Below are positions 1 through 11,720 of a stretch of 64,000 bases of DNA, one piece after another (within the stretch, counting starts at the first letter, position 1; every line of letters begins with the position of its first letter). The translations under genes were made by a program, and so were the position numbers. The notes under the pieces are model-generated. The model was not told the origin of the DNA, ran no database searches, and saw nothing but the letters and a program-made list of their open reading frames with translations. The stretch spans positions 744,001 to 808,000 of the forward strand of contig NC_059473.1 of the NCBI RefSeq assembly GCF_018139145.2, written 5' to 3'. The DNA is from Gymnogyps californianus. Its lineage: Eukaryota; Chordata; Aves; Accipitriformes; Cathartidae.

Positions 1-2060
1 CTTGCATAGACTGGAGTATGCTCTCCCTTCCAGAATAAACTTTGCTTGGCTTCCCACTGCCCACACAAAAACTAGAGCTTGTTTGCTCTATTAAGGAGGT
101 AGGAAAGGGAACTCACCTGGAAGACAAAGTGTGATTGAAGCATCAGTCCTGCTCTCTGCTGCAAGTAGCAATGCTCTGAAGGCACTGTAATAGCTTTCCT
201 TTTGATAAAGCTGGCTCATTAAATGCCTGCCTGGAGAAACCTCACCTGTGCTCTCTTTCTGCTTCCTTTTTCCAGCTGTCTACATGGAAGGAGAAAATGA
301 GTTTGAATTTCAAAACTCTAGATCTAAAAACCTTGCTGTGGATTTCTTCCGAGGCAGTGTGCGAAGGGCTGTGCTGCTGGCCAGGCACTGCTCCGATGGC
401 CCAGAGCACGTATCCCCTGTCACCTGCAGGGGACAAAGCCATGGGATTGTCCTCTCTGGGCCAATGAATGCTTGTAGGTGCACACTGAAAAGGCAGTTTC
501 TGTGCATTGTCTAGAGCACCACAGCCCAAACTGAAGCTGGTCCTTGTACAATGGTACTTCACTGGGGTGCAGCAGTGCTCATTGATGCATGTACAGGGCT
601 TAACCCTCAGCTCTGCTCTGAAACTAGATGTACTGGCTTTCACTGGTGAAAGGCTGGTGTTGCATGACTTCTTCCAGACCATAGGTGCTGTCAGAAGCCC
701 ACAGCCCTGGCTTCAGCCCAGGCACCCTCACTGCCCAAATTCTGCAGTACATTGCTCCCTCAAGGGACAGTGCGGCATTGTGTTTGAGATCTGGAAGGAA
801 CTGGCTTGGTTTCTAAGTGGGTTCCTCCTAGATTCATCTCTGGGGATGAACAGCATGACGCAACTTCCTGAGGAGGCATTTTTCGTTGATTTCTTGACGT
901 TACGCAGTGCCATTCTAGTAAGGCTGTATTGCATAAAAAGAGTTAAGTGTGTCTTGTGTAGCTGTGGCCACAGATCCTCCTGCTGCATCTCGTGGTAGTT
1001 GGAGCCAGGCTTCTGCTCTGAGCTCTGCCATGCTGTCTCCAGCTTGCGGAGACCAGGAGAGGTTTTTCCTCCTGTGTCTCTTGCTCTTGGAGAGGCTGAA
1101 TGGGCATGGAAATAGCCTCACTTAAGGCTATGTCTCATTACTACATTAAGTCAACAACCACTTGAGTATCCAAGGATTTTGATCAAAGCTAGATATTGAA
1201 AGCAGGGACAAAGAGTGGCAAACTTATTTGACTTCCACTTATGTCCAGAGCCTGTTGAGCACATGGCTGTACTCCTCACCAGTGTGAAGTGTGCTCCTGG
1301 CAGAGCAGCCGCCTGCTCTCTGCCTCCTCCGTGGTCAGGAGAAAGGCTCCTCCAGGAGCTCCAGCCTCAGAGCGAGGGCAGCCACCTCCCTGCCTGTGCC
1401 TTGCCTCTGGCACCTGGCGAAGGAGAGGCAAGGCGGTCACCCGTCCCGTCCCTGGGGACAGCGAGCCTCTGGTGTGGCTGTTCTGGAGGAGACCCTGTGA
1501 GCACACAGGGATGCGCTTGGGACAGGCGTCAAATGTTGCTACGCACTTGGGTGCGAATAGTCAAAAAGAAGCAAGTCCAAGTTACTGATTGCTGCTTGGG
1601 GTTTGTTCAAGTCTCTTGAATTCACTACTTTTTAGTGTAAGGAGCAAACCAACAGCTGTCTGGCTTTTCATGGCTACTTGCAGTGTCTTTTTGAAATGTG
1701 AAGAGTAATGAGTCAGAAGTAGTTAGCAATGTGAGCCTCAAAGCCTGGGTCCAGTGCCAGCCTCCTTGGGTGACCTTTTGCTTCAGGTGGGGTTTGCCAT
1801 CTAAATAATTTCGGATTTTTGGGCATTTGTCTTGCTGTGCCCAGTTCCTCCATCTTTAACATGGACCCTCTTCCTCTGACAACCTTGCTTGTTGGGACTG
1901 AAGTCGTGCAAGATGTCAGTGCAGCACCAAGTATCACAAAGCTGCCAGCATAGCAGCAAAAAGTCTTTGCATTTTTTACATGGAAATGATATCAGTATTT
2001 CAGATTCTAGTGGAGGCAAGACCGAGGATTTTTACTGCAGTTGAGTTTGTTGAGGTCACC
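1..2060. other. Noncoding stretch, no gene recognised
   Basis: This is mixed-composition DNA with short chance open frames in all frames and none resembling a known protein. On the minus strand two donor-like sequences (CAG followed by GTGAG) read leftward at about 117/116 and 246/245. On the plus strand there is a strong acceptor at 275. No repeat family was recognised. It could be intronic or intergenic. Confidence 0.5.
250..275 (+). other. Candidate splice acceptor
   Basis: A nearly uninterrupted pyrimidine tract of about 22 bases ends in TTTTTCCAG, with AG at 274-275. The following sequence stays open to a stop at 514 (about 80 codons), but it has no clear donor and matches nothing I recognise. 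If used, it would begin a terminal exon of a noncoding or unknown transcript. Strong acceptor-like tracts also occur by chance, so this remains weak. Confidence 0.2.
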
Positions 2061-2960
2061 CCTGTATCCTTAGTCCTCCGTACCTAATGATGCTGTAGTA
2101 AAAATAAAAGTAATCTACAGTAAATATATCCTGGGTACCTATTTCATGATAAAAACACCTCAGTGCAATGAAAATAAAGTGTTAGTGAGTCTCAGTAGTG
2201 TCTACAAAGAGGGTACTATCTCTTGAATTAATTTTAAGTCCCCTCCAACAATTCTCAGTGTTATTTGCAGAAGACTGGAAAACAGGAAGAGTAGCAGCAG
2301 CTTTGATGCTTTTTTTTTTCTTGCAGGCATGTCTGTGGGCATCATCACTTAGGGCTGAATTAGACCTGTCTGATTATTCATGCTCCTGTTATAGAAGAAG
2401 CCAGGGATGTAACAGGGCTGAGAGGTACTCCTACTTTGCATTAAAAAACACTTTTGTTAACATCCTAGTAACCCTTTGGAAATATGAAAGCAGAAGCAGA
2501 AATCTGTTTCTGCTGTGGCTGAAAGGCTATTGAAACCCACAGAAACCCAAAGTTTAACATGGGAAGTCATGGTGAAGGAAGAGCAGAGCATGGGAATTTA
2601 CATTCAAGAGGGAGGAAAATGAGGGATTTGGGCAGAGAATAACTGATAGGTGCTGTGAATTCATTAAAAATAGGCTATAAAAGATACACTACAAGGTTCT
2701 GGTGACAGACCAACAAAGCTTTTTCTTCCCCTTCATTGTTTATACTGTCACAGGATCCTCACAATAGCAGATAGTTTAGCCTTGTACTCCATGGTTCATT
2801 ATCTATTATTCTATTTATTAATGCATTCTTGGGTCTTAGTGATGTGATAAACCATCCATGCTTTTCTTTTATGGTTTAATAGGATTCTTCTAAAACCCCC
2901 TCCATGTTTACATAACCTTGCAATTCACAGTTATCTATCATTTATTTCCTACTTTACACG
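2061..2960. other. AT-rich noncoding stretch
   Basis: Mostly AT-rich sequence with scattered AATAAA-like words and a 9-T run near 2310. A good TATA-box match, GGCTATAAAAG, lies near 2673-2683, but no convincing promoter context or downstream gene was seen. Nothing else identifiable. Confidence 0.4.
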
Positions 2961-3479
2961 CACTCGATAAAGCCAAGGCAGCCGAGGGGCATTCAGCCCG
3001 TGCGGTCCGGCAGCGGTGTTTTGCCGATTCATGTTCTTCATAACAAATGTTTCCATGAAATCAAATTCAGGGTGCCTTTTGGGGAGGGCTGTCCCTCTGG
3101 AAGGGCGAGAAGAAATCCAGCTCTTGTGGCACGTGGGGCTTGGTGGCACCGGGAGATCTCCTCCATCCCTCTGTGAGAAGGTGATGAAGGCTTGTGCTCG
3201 TGAAGGTCTCCGGTTGGTCTTCAGGCAAAGGGCTGGGGGTCTCGTGAGCCCCCTGTGGAAGACCCAGACCTGTGGAGGTGCTGAGCTTGTCTTTAAAAGG
3301 AAATAAACAGGGATTAGATGTTGATTTAATGCTTTCTTTGGGAAACACTAGTGCTCCTTTTGAGGAGCTTGGCTGATGTGATGATTTGCTGACTAGCAGA
3401 GCTGGGGCAGAAACCCCTGTTTTTGGCACTGGAGCGGTATCAGAACTTTTTTCATTAAATACCCTTTGGAGAGCAGAGG
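2961..3479. other. GC-moderate noncoding stretch
   Basis: Composition rises in GC compared with both flanks. Open frames overlap on both strands and none is protein-like. No repeat, RNA gene or regulatory cluster was recognised. Confidence 0.4.
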
Positions 3480-4130
3480 ACCAGCATCACTGTGGGGCCA
3501 CTCTCCATCAGAGGCAGAAAATCATCTAAATATGACACCAAACCTTTATTAACAATACCGGGGAACTGGATGCGAGACCTCATTTATGATTTCATTCATA
3601 ATCCCTTCAAAATGAGTTGGTACCAGTATGTGATAAGTGGATTATGTGTTAGGCCCAAGTAAAGCCAGACACAATTAGTGCTTTAATAAACTGGTTGTAT
3701 GCATTACTAACAACTAAGTCATAAGGGAATTGGTGTATTTACAAACCCTAATTAGTAGTTTGTTACTGTGATACCAAATTTAAACAAATCTGTAGCGTCA
3801 CTGACCATCTGGGTTAGAAATCTCTGTTTTGAATTTAATTAGGAAATAGTTGTGACAGAAAATTGGTCCTTATTAGTTAGCTAATGATCAGCATTCCCCT
3901 AATTGAAATGAAGAACTGTCTGTCGGGTTTGTGAAATATTTAGGTACAAGCAGAGACAATCAAAAAATATTCTCTCCCTTAGGACTTTGTAAGCTGTGAT
4001 GATTGATTAAATACGCCCCCCCGATAGTTTAACAACTAAAATGCAAATGACAGTTATGAATGTGTGTGATAATCTGGCAGTTGAGTGTTGTGCATTTCTG
4101 GTTTTGCTTTTAAAAATGGTTACAAAGGAG
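3480..4130. promoter_or_regulatory. Candidate conserved noncoding element (enhancer-like)
   Basis: An AT-rich block with many ATTA/TAAT cores, including a palindromic CTAATTAG at 3748-3755, further ATTAG words near 3670, 3835 and 3870, and an octamer-type site at 4041. This density of homeodomain and POU cores without repeats or coding potential resembles developmental enhancers of vertebrates. Sequence conservation itself was not tested. Confidence 0.4.
4041..4053 (+). promoter_or_regulatory. Octamer (POU) site overlapping a TGACAG site
   Basis: A perfect octamer ATGCAAAT (4041-4048) shares its last T with TGACAG (4048-4053), the core bound by MEIS/TGIF-class TALE homeodomain proteins. The one-base overlap forms a compact composite site at the right end of an AT-rich candidate enhancer. 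Binding is inferred from motif knowledge only. Confidence 0.35.
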
Positions 4131-4440
4131 CTGGCCCGAGCAGGGTGGTGTGGATGCGGCTGCATTCCTGCCCGAGCACGGGATGCTGGAGGCACTGGCT
4201 GTGCCTTTGCTTTCCTCCCCCCATGCGTCCTCAGGAAGGGCATTTCTCATCCCGGAGCGGGAGCTGGGCTGCGTTCATGGTTGCTTTCCCCAAGAAAGCA
4301 GCTTGGTGCCACAGCAGCACAAAACCAGCCTAATTCTGGCGCCCATTTGTTTTGGTAGGAGTTGGCTGTGTCCAAAAACTGCAGGGCTGGGGGGAGTGCT
4401 CCTCAGTGCACATGTGCCCTGCGCTGAGCAGATTGTGGAC
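4131..4440. other. GC-richer spacer
   Basis: A short GC-richer interval between two AT-rich blocks. Overlapping short open frames here share no features of real exons. Nothing specific identified. Confidence 0.4.
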
Positions 4441-5140
4441 GTTTAATGGCTGATCCTAATGGGGGAATAAGATATGTATCATTTTCTGCAGGCACACTTA
4501 CAGCAGAAGTGAGCATCTCAACCTTGCAATCAAAATACGGATAGTTCCTTTAAAACACAGACTGTGGTTCTTAATTAATTTTCACTTCCTCCCTTTATAG
4601 TCCTCCGCAGGACTCTGGATATTAGGATTCCTGGTAAGCTTTCCAGATTAAAGAAAACATACATTGGCAATAATAAACAACCCGATTGCTGCTGCTCTAG
4701 CATTACTTGATACTGAGAAACTCTTTTATATATTGTAACAGACAATGAAGTTTCTGTAGGGGCTTTAAATCACTTAATGTTGAAAGGAATTCCCAGACGG
4801 CTTTATCAGTCACTGTGTAAAATTGTTAGAGATCTCCACCAGCTAATAAATTTGATTTGGGGTTTGTTTTGCTGGCATTTGCACAAACCCTCTGAGAACT
4901 ATAGTTACTGTATTCCTATACAGTATTTGAATTCAAAATTGAAATGCCTGTTTCCCTCTCCTCTGGGAAGGGAAATAAAACTTTGCAATAGAATATGAAT
5001 GTCGGTTGTTTTTCTTTTTAGGCCGGTGCATTATTATTTGAGGAGATATAGTGTTTGACAAAACCATTTATTTTGTTTCAAATATTTTATTGAGTAATAA
5101 AACTAGTTTACATTGCTGCCACATATGGGGATTTGTGCCT
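4441..5140. promoter_or_regulatory. Candidate conserved noncoding block
   Basis: AT-rich, low-repeat sequence with TTAATTAATT near 4571, several AATAAA and TAATAAA words, and a pair of inverted CTATA/TATAG-type words around 4900-4922. Its texture matches the other candidate conserved elements in the window. There is no gene and no diagnostic motif that would name a function. Confidence 0.3.
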
Positions 5141-6300
5141 GTTAATATGTAAGGGAGATGAGTAAAGAAATCGGTACCCCGGCCCCGCTGTTTTTCACTT
5201 TATGACTCTGGCCTCCCTGCCCTGTGCCTGTAATGCCGTGCAAATGCAACTGATAAAGGCTGGGTGCAGGGTAGGGTGGGCTGGGCTGAGCCCTTGCTGA
5301 GGCTGCTGCAGGAGGTGCATCGCCCGTGGACGAGCTCCTGGGGGCTCAGTAGATGGTGCTGAAAAATAAAGGCGATGTTGTTTTTTGGGCTGAATTTTTT
5401 TTTTTTACCCAGCACTCACAAATTTATCATGAATGACCCCTTTTCATGAATGTTCCCATTCTGAATGGGAGATAACCACCATTTTTAATCTAGAAAAATC
5501 CCCTCTAAATAAAGCCAACTGCAGCTGAAGGCAGTGCATCAGCTAGGCTGCAACCACCCTGCAAGGAGCCCTTCACCCGGCTCTGCTGAGCCCCTCATAT
5601 GTGACTCCTGGCCGAGGTGTCCCTGGGCTCAATGCAGTGCCAGAAATGCAGAACACAGACAACCCCTCTCAGAATAGAAAGTTGCTTTTTTTTTTTTTTT
5701 TTCCCCTCCACCAACTCAGAGGAGCTGGGCTGGGGTTCAACAAGTCTTGCTTCAAGCCCCGTTTTGTTTTGCTCTTCCCTTGGGCTCCCTCTCCTGCCCT
5801 GGCATCTCCCCAGGTCAGAGTCTCATCTGCAAAACAGGGCCAACAGTAATTCTCCTCCAGCCCAGGAATGCTGTGGGCATGGGGACATGATGCCCTGAGG
5901 GGCTGTGCAGAGCAGCTGGGGGGGTACTTGTCAGAGACCCCCAGACAGAACAGGCACTTTTTTTTCCCTGCTGTGGCTGCACGGAGGCTGAAGGGAGACG
6001 GCTTCTGCGCAGGAGCCAGGGAGGCCAGCTCCAGGGGCACCTGCGGGACTGTAGCTGTGCGTACACCGTGTGGCTTTTGCACCCCCAGCCCTCGATGCCA
6101 GCAGGATGCTGCTGTGGCTGTCACTGCTGCGATGGCCATCCCATGTGAGACCCATGCTGGCTGAACAGGGACAGCCCCGTGGCCTGGGCATGGCTGGCAG
6201 CAGCCTCCAGCCTGAGCAGCACGGCATGAGTAGGAACAGGTTTGCCCAAGTTACGAGCTGGCAGGAGAAGCCAGCAGATCCTGGATTTTGATTTTTGCAA
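5141..6300. other. GC-richer noncoding stretch with T tracts
   Basis: Two T tracts (about 5395-5406 and 5686-5702) are present, followed by GC-rich sequence with overlapping chance frames on both strands. No coding exon, RNA gene or known repeat family was recognised. Confidence 0.4.
5686..5702 (+). repeat. Poly-T tract (17 bases)
   Basis: An uninterrupted run of 17 T. It lacks an adjacent recognisable retroelement body, so it is treated as a simple mononucleotide repeat. Confidence 0.85.
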
Positions 6301-6503
6301 TGCTCTGCTGCTTTATTTCTTTGTTTTACGTAAAGATGTTTGCTTTTAAGGGATCATAGCAAGTAGGAAGGCTTGAGTTCACTGGTTTTAAAGCAATCTG
6401 AATTGTTCTTTCCTTGAACCTTCCCATGACAGTGCATGGGAAGCTACGTGTGAGTCTGTACAGATGTGTGTACATATAGGTGTGCTGCCATACCTCTGCA
6501 CAT

Positions 6504-6544
6504 TACTGACAGATGCTGCTCTCGCATCTCTCTTTCAGGTAAGT
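6504..6544 (+). other. Candidate recursive splice site (zero-length exon)
   Basis: A 3' splice site and a 5' splice site are abutted. A branch-point consensus TACTGAC (6504-6510) is followed by a pyrimidine-rich tract ending TCTCTTTCAG at 6538. Directly after comes GTAAGTAATG from 6539, a near-perfect donor. This AG|GTAAGT arrangement with its own branch point is the signature of recursive splicing in very long introns, known for long vertebrate neuronal genes and fly genes. If functional, it implies a + strand host gene whose upstream exon is left of this window. No host exon was identified, so use is unproven. Confidence 0.45.
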
Positions 6545-8110
6545 AATGACAAACCCACAGGCGCAGGCTGGCAGTGCGCCCTGGTCACTGCTTTGCCCTC
6601 CCGGGCATGGCAGGGCTGCTGGGGCCAGCAGCGCTGCCTCGTCCTTCGCCCACCAGCAGCTCGAGAGTGACGCTGATGGTCTCCAGCAAGAAGCCCATCC
6701 GTCTGCCACCCTCAAGGAGGATAACAGCTACTGTGAAGCTTTTTGAGGGGGGATAGAGTTTAATGCCCTGGAAAATCCAGGGCTCTGCGGAGCATGCAGA
6801 GGATTTGCAAACGGGGTGTGTTGCAGACACTGCTCCACCAGTCAGTCAGTGGGTTGCGTGTCATCTGCAAGGTGGGTTTTGAGGATTTTCTATGGAAAGC
6901 AGCACGTAGTGTTTGAAATTTCCCCAGACCTGGGTCTCAGCCCCCTGATAAAGTGACACTTTGTCCTGCAAAGTGTCCCTCGTGCCACTTACTTCCGGGA
7001 GCTGAACTCAGGCGCTCTGGGGAATGCATGTATTCTTCTGCTAATGATGAGTCCAGCCACAAATGTTGCTCAAGTAATTTCAAGTTGTATACATTCAGCA
7101 TCGGTTTTAGCTCACCCCCTAACTAGTGTTTACTTCAAAGTTGTTCTAGTTTACCATACAAGAGCCAGGTCTGCAGGGAAAGCCAACAGCCCTGCCTGCA
7201 TGCTGCCTGTCCCCTCCTCAAATTCATTCTTCTGTTTATAAGAAAGTGCCTGCCTTCACAGCTGGCCCTGTCGTAGAGCCTGAGGTCTCTCCTGGGCAGT
7301 CATTTCACAGCATTTTAATGCTGGTGTGCGCTCTCCTGCTTTTCTGAATAGGTACCTCAGTTTTTGGATGCTTGATGGGAGTTATCTCAAGTGGGATGCT
7401 TGCCTTACCTGTGCATGCAATAGTTGCAGGGTTGCTCTTTTTCCTAGAGTTTGCTGCCATAAAACAGCATGCGAGGCTGTTTCTAGGTGGTTTTTGGATA
7501 TTTATTTTGTGCTTTAATAGCCTGGAGTGGGTATTTGTCTGCAGGCCACATTATCTGTAGAAAATGGTCCGAGATGCACAAATTTGAATAAACTGGGGTA
7601 TGCCATCTGGGCAGCCAGTCGTCCTTTTTGGTGGCTTTTTTTTTCTTTTAAGAAAATTCATCCAAACAGGAGGTTTGAAATTGTTTCCTTGGTTGGCACC
7701 CTGATCAATGTGCTCTGCCTCCGTATCTGTCTGCCCAGCAAGGACGGCGAGATGGCCGGAGGGCATGTCCTGGCACCGTGGGGTTCTTTGCTGCCACCAA
7801 GGTTGTCACCGGCGGGCACAGGGACCTGCAGCTCGCCCCGGAGATGGATGGAGGCGCAGGTTTCCCACAGCTTGTCATTAGTCCTTGCTCTGGAAAGGCT
7901 TAGCTATTCCTACCCGGTAAATTATGTGCCATTCCTCAAAAAAGTGGATTAAATAAATGGGGCTAGAGCATGTCTTTTTTGCTCTTAGCTTTAGCGTATT
8001 GATTTGGACATATTTTCAGGCTGAGAGTAATCAATTCTTGGGTAGATGGGCAGAATAAAATAATTTCAGGCAAACTCTTCGAACGACTCGTCATTAATTT
8101 GCCTTTTGCC
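6545..8110. other. Noncoding stretch, mixed composition
   Basis: No gene recognised. A short AT-rich segment near 7960-8110 with TAATCAATT, AATAAAATAATTT and CATTAATTT words could be a small regulatory element. The remainder carries only chance open frames. Confidence 0.4.
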
Positions 8111-8780
8111 GGCGCTCGTTGAGGCCAGGCGAGATGCGCTCAGCATCCTCTGGGCGCCAGCAGAGCAGTGCCCTGGGGATCTCCTGGGGCTGCTGGGCTG
8201 GGAGGGAGGGAGGGGGGCCGCCGGGGCTAATGAATGCGCTGTGTTTGCTCATCTTTACAGAGTCACTTATTACCGCTAATTGGGAGGGACAGTTCAAACA
8301 AGCACAGAGGAGCAGTTGTCGTGGGAGCGTGACATGGGTTTAAAGAAGCGGCCGGGGAGGACCGTGCTGCTTGGCCCCGGCCCCCCGAGCCCGGCCGCAT
8401 CCTGGCGCGGCGCCGTGGGCGCATCCTGCCTTTGTCGGGGACCCCCTCTGGAGCCGGCGGTCCCAAGAAATCCGGGCAGGACAAGACGTCTCGGGGCGCC
8501 ACAGACAGACATGCAGCTGTCCGGGACACTTAGGAAGTCACCAGCTGACGGAAGGGGTGGGCTCCTGGCTTGGCCGCACATGGGTTCAGAGATGTGCTCT
8601 GCATTAATGTGCCGGGCATCGCCTGGCCTTGTTTCTCCTAAAGAGCCCCTTTGATTTGGGAGGCCTGGCCAGCACGGGAGGGCACGCTGGCGCTGGGGAA
8701 TGCTTTGTGCCTTCTTTCAGGGTTGCTGGGCAGGGCAAAAAATGCTCATGTCTGCCCTTCTGGAGGGAGATCTCCCCTCC
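8111..8780. other. GC-rich, CpG-bearing stretch
   Basis: CpG dinucleotides are frequent, particularly around 8350-8510, and open frames overlap on both strands as expected of GC-rich DNA. A short conserved-looking core with CTAATGAATG and CGCTAATTGG lies at 8228-8284. It is too small for a typical promoter island; function is unknown. Confidence 0.35.
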
Positions 8781-9645
8781 AAGCACAAATGTATCTCATC
8801 TTTCAGAGTTATTTTTACTTTCAAGTGTTCTTATCCAAGCTTGTATTCGTTCATTTATTGTTGCTTTCCCGAATTGAAACCTTTTGGATTATTCCCCTGC
8901 AAGCTGAGCGCTTCTTGCAGCTGGGTACAAGGGTACAAATTCCATTTCTATAGCAGAATGGACCTGTTACACTCATTTTTAAGACTTTTTTTTTTAATGT
9001 TACTTGGGGAAAATAGCTAAGCATAAATGTTTTAGAAATAAGAGCAATGTGGGCTTCGTTTCTCGGCCACACTTTGGCTTCATAGTGTTGAACAGAAAAT
9101 CGGAGTGGGTTCAGAAAAGCAGGTACATTGCGGTGCCGAGGGGGCGTGTGGAAGGGCAGGAGGAAACGGCTCTGCAAGGCAGCAGGGTGGGATGGAGAGC
9201 GGCCGTGCTGGACTATAACCCTGCGGGGTACCAAGAGCATAAGCTAACGGGGCTGTTTGACAGCAAGAGCCAGGGCGAGAGTCTCGCCTGGTTCCCGTGG
9301 CTGCCCTCTCCTGTGCCCCTCGTGCTGCTGTGACAGGACAGGTGGCGTTTGTTCTGGGGATGTGGAAGCAGAAGATGCTGTGCCAGAAGCACCCGCTCCA
9401 CCTCTGTCCTTCCCGAGGTCAGGTCCGGGGATGTCACGTCTGCTCAGGCTAAATGTGTGCCCAGATGTGTTACGGAGCTGATGGGGATCCCCTGGGTGGG
9501 CTCAGGGTTGCTGGCGGGAGGTGGGGAGAGGATGGGAGCTGAGGAGTGCCGGAGGCTCCCAGTCCCCCTGGCACACGGGAGGAAAGGGCGAGGGGCTGGT
9601 GGAGGTGGCTTGGTCTTTTGCTCAAGGTTGCTGCCTTATTTTGAG
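8781..9645. other. Noncoding stretch, AT-rich then GC-rich
   Basis: AT-rich to about 9060, including a 9-10 base T run near 8986, then GC-richer with several CpGs to about 9640. No gene, repeat or RNA was identified. Confidence 0.4.
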
Positions 9646-10320
9646 AAATAGGGTCTGGTTTGAGTCTGTGTTTCCAGTTTCAGTCTTGCCTTTTTTTAAT
9701 ATAAAAATGAAGGTTGCCAAAGTGAAAACGAAAGGCTTGGTTTCTCTTTGAATGAGTAATTCCTTTCCCTTTTAAAAAACCCAAACTTCCATGTCTCCTG
9801 TTTGTAATGCAGGAAGACAGAGATTATGCGCATCTGCAGCCTGACTTTAAATGTGCTCTAAAGGTGTGTTGTACGCACATTGTCGCTGAAGAGGATAAAC
9901 CTAAGGAAACAATCTTAATCTAAGAAGTTAGCATCAACTGCTAAAGCACTGGCAAAAAATTCGCCATGTGTGGCTTGAATTCTAAGCGCTAGTCAAGAGG
10001 CATGTGAGCCAAAACCACCAGTCAAAGAACGCTCTAATCAGAACAGCTAACAAGAGAAATTTTTCCTTTTGCATGTGTGGCGAAGATAAATCGAGTTTGT
10101 TTTGCAGCCTATTCTGCTTTAGATTTCCTGTGTCATAACAGAATGAATTTGTTGTTCATTGATACCTTAATATATAGGTTGTTGGGGATTTTTTTTTTTC
10201 CCTGAGGAGGAAAACAATGTCCCCTTCACTTTTGCATGAATGAATTCATTTATTCTCTGTAACCTCCGGAAGTCATTTATTTTGCTCCACGACAGCTGCA
10301 GGGTCTGTTTGTGTAGGAGG
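9646..10320. promoter_or_regulatory. Candidate conserved noncoding block
   Basis: An AT-rich interval of about 650 bases without repeats apart from a T run near 10190. It holds short words typical of enhancers, such as CTAATCAG, GATAAA and TTGTTCATTGAT. Open frames are short. The call rests on composition and texture only. Confidence 0.3.
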
Positions 10321-11720
10321 GTTGCAGGCGCTTGGCAAGATCCTGGCCCTTCCTCGCTCCCCGTGCCCAGCGCCGGTGGGGCCGGGGCGGGCCACCCGCT
10401 CCTGAACGGCGCTTTTTTGAAGGGTCTTGTAAGAAAACTGCACTTTGCATATCAGAAATGACTCTGCCCTACTTGGGGTGGAACAGCACCGACTGCCAGC
10501 CACGGCATGGTTCTGCGCTCTTCTCCCGAGCGATGCTCGTGACTGTTTATTTCAGTCCCTCTCTATGTACCATGAATCACTGATGAGTTCTAATCAACAG
10601 CAATTTAATTAATATACATGCTTTTACAGATGTTGTTCTTCGTTGTAACTTAGCAGTAGCTAAGGTCCATGTGATGGGTACCTGGGATATTTTCCCTTTA
10701 TTAAAGAAGGAAGGAAATTACTCGCCGAGGAGACTTCAGTGTCAGTCCACTATAGCATACGGCCAAGATCAGTGAAGCCAGAAACTCATCCCGCGGGTCT
10801 ATGTATTTAAATGGACAAACAAAACCTCTTGCTTCCCCCAAAACCCTTCCAAAAACCTCAAAGCAATCTCCTAACAGAAATTCTATATTTTTGCAGGCTC
10901 GTGCGATGCCTTGCCCTGTGGGTTATCCTCCACAAACTTGTAAACAGCTGTCGGATTTGATGTAGAAATGGGAGAGGGAGAAACTCGTGTTACCACTGTG
11001 TCAGATGCGGGAAGGCGTCCTCTGGTCTCTTTAGACATGTTAAAAGCATCTCTTCTGTGACTTCAGTTTAAGGTAAGAAATGCTAAAATAGTCTTATTAA
11101 AGTGTGGAAATGAAGAAGAAAACCCTCAATAGATGTGACAGACTTTAAGCTGTGGATCCATAGCTGGCAAAGTGCGTAATATCTACTGAACTGGAGATGC
11201 CTCCCCTCGGCTCTCCAATCTGAGCAGTATGCTTCAGCACGTGTTTAACTTCCCCTAAATCCGTGTGGAAGGCAAGCGTGTGCTATGTGTCGAGCTGGAT
11301 TGAGACTTAATTCCTCCCGAGGTAAAAGACTGCAGATCACCCACAGTCCAACCAAGATCTCCTTCCTCTCCACCACGCCTTCTCCCCTGGCACCCGGGAG
11401 AACACCCAGGCTGCTGAGATTTGGGGTTGTGTTGCCAAATTCAGAGTAAATTCATCTCCTATTGGTTTTTTTTTTTCCCCACCTGTGTCCTGGTCAGGGT
11501 GCACCACCACATCTCTCCCCAGGCAGGGGATCTGGGCTCCTGCTGCCTTTGGGGACTGGAGCAAGGATGCTCCTCTCCACGGGTGGACCAGCCCTGTCAC
11601 ATCGCGGTTCGGGGGCTGCATCCATCACCCTCTATGTCTCGGGCCGATGTGCGCTACCTGGGCTCGGGTGCTGGGTCTCCGCGGGTGGGAAGAATGGAGG
11701 AGCTCGGTGGGCTCAGCTCA
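10321..11720. other. Noncoding stretch, alternating composition
   Basis: GC-rich at 10320-10420 and 11340-11720, AT-rich between. A good donor, AAG|GTAAGA, lies at 11072/11073 on the plus strand but has no convincing exon upstream. Chance frames only. Confidence 0.4.

Noticed and set aside
2673..2683. TATA box GGCTATAAAAG
   Set aside because: A good match, but without an initiator, downstream exon or CpG context; expected by chance in AT-rich DNA.
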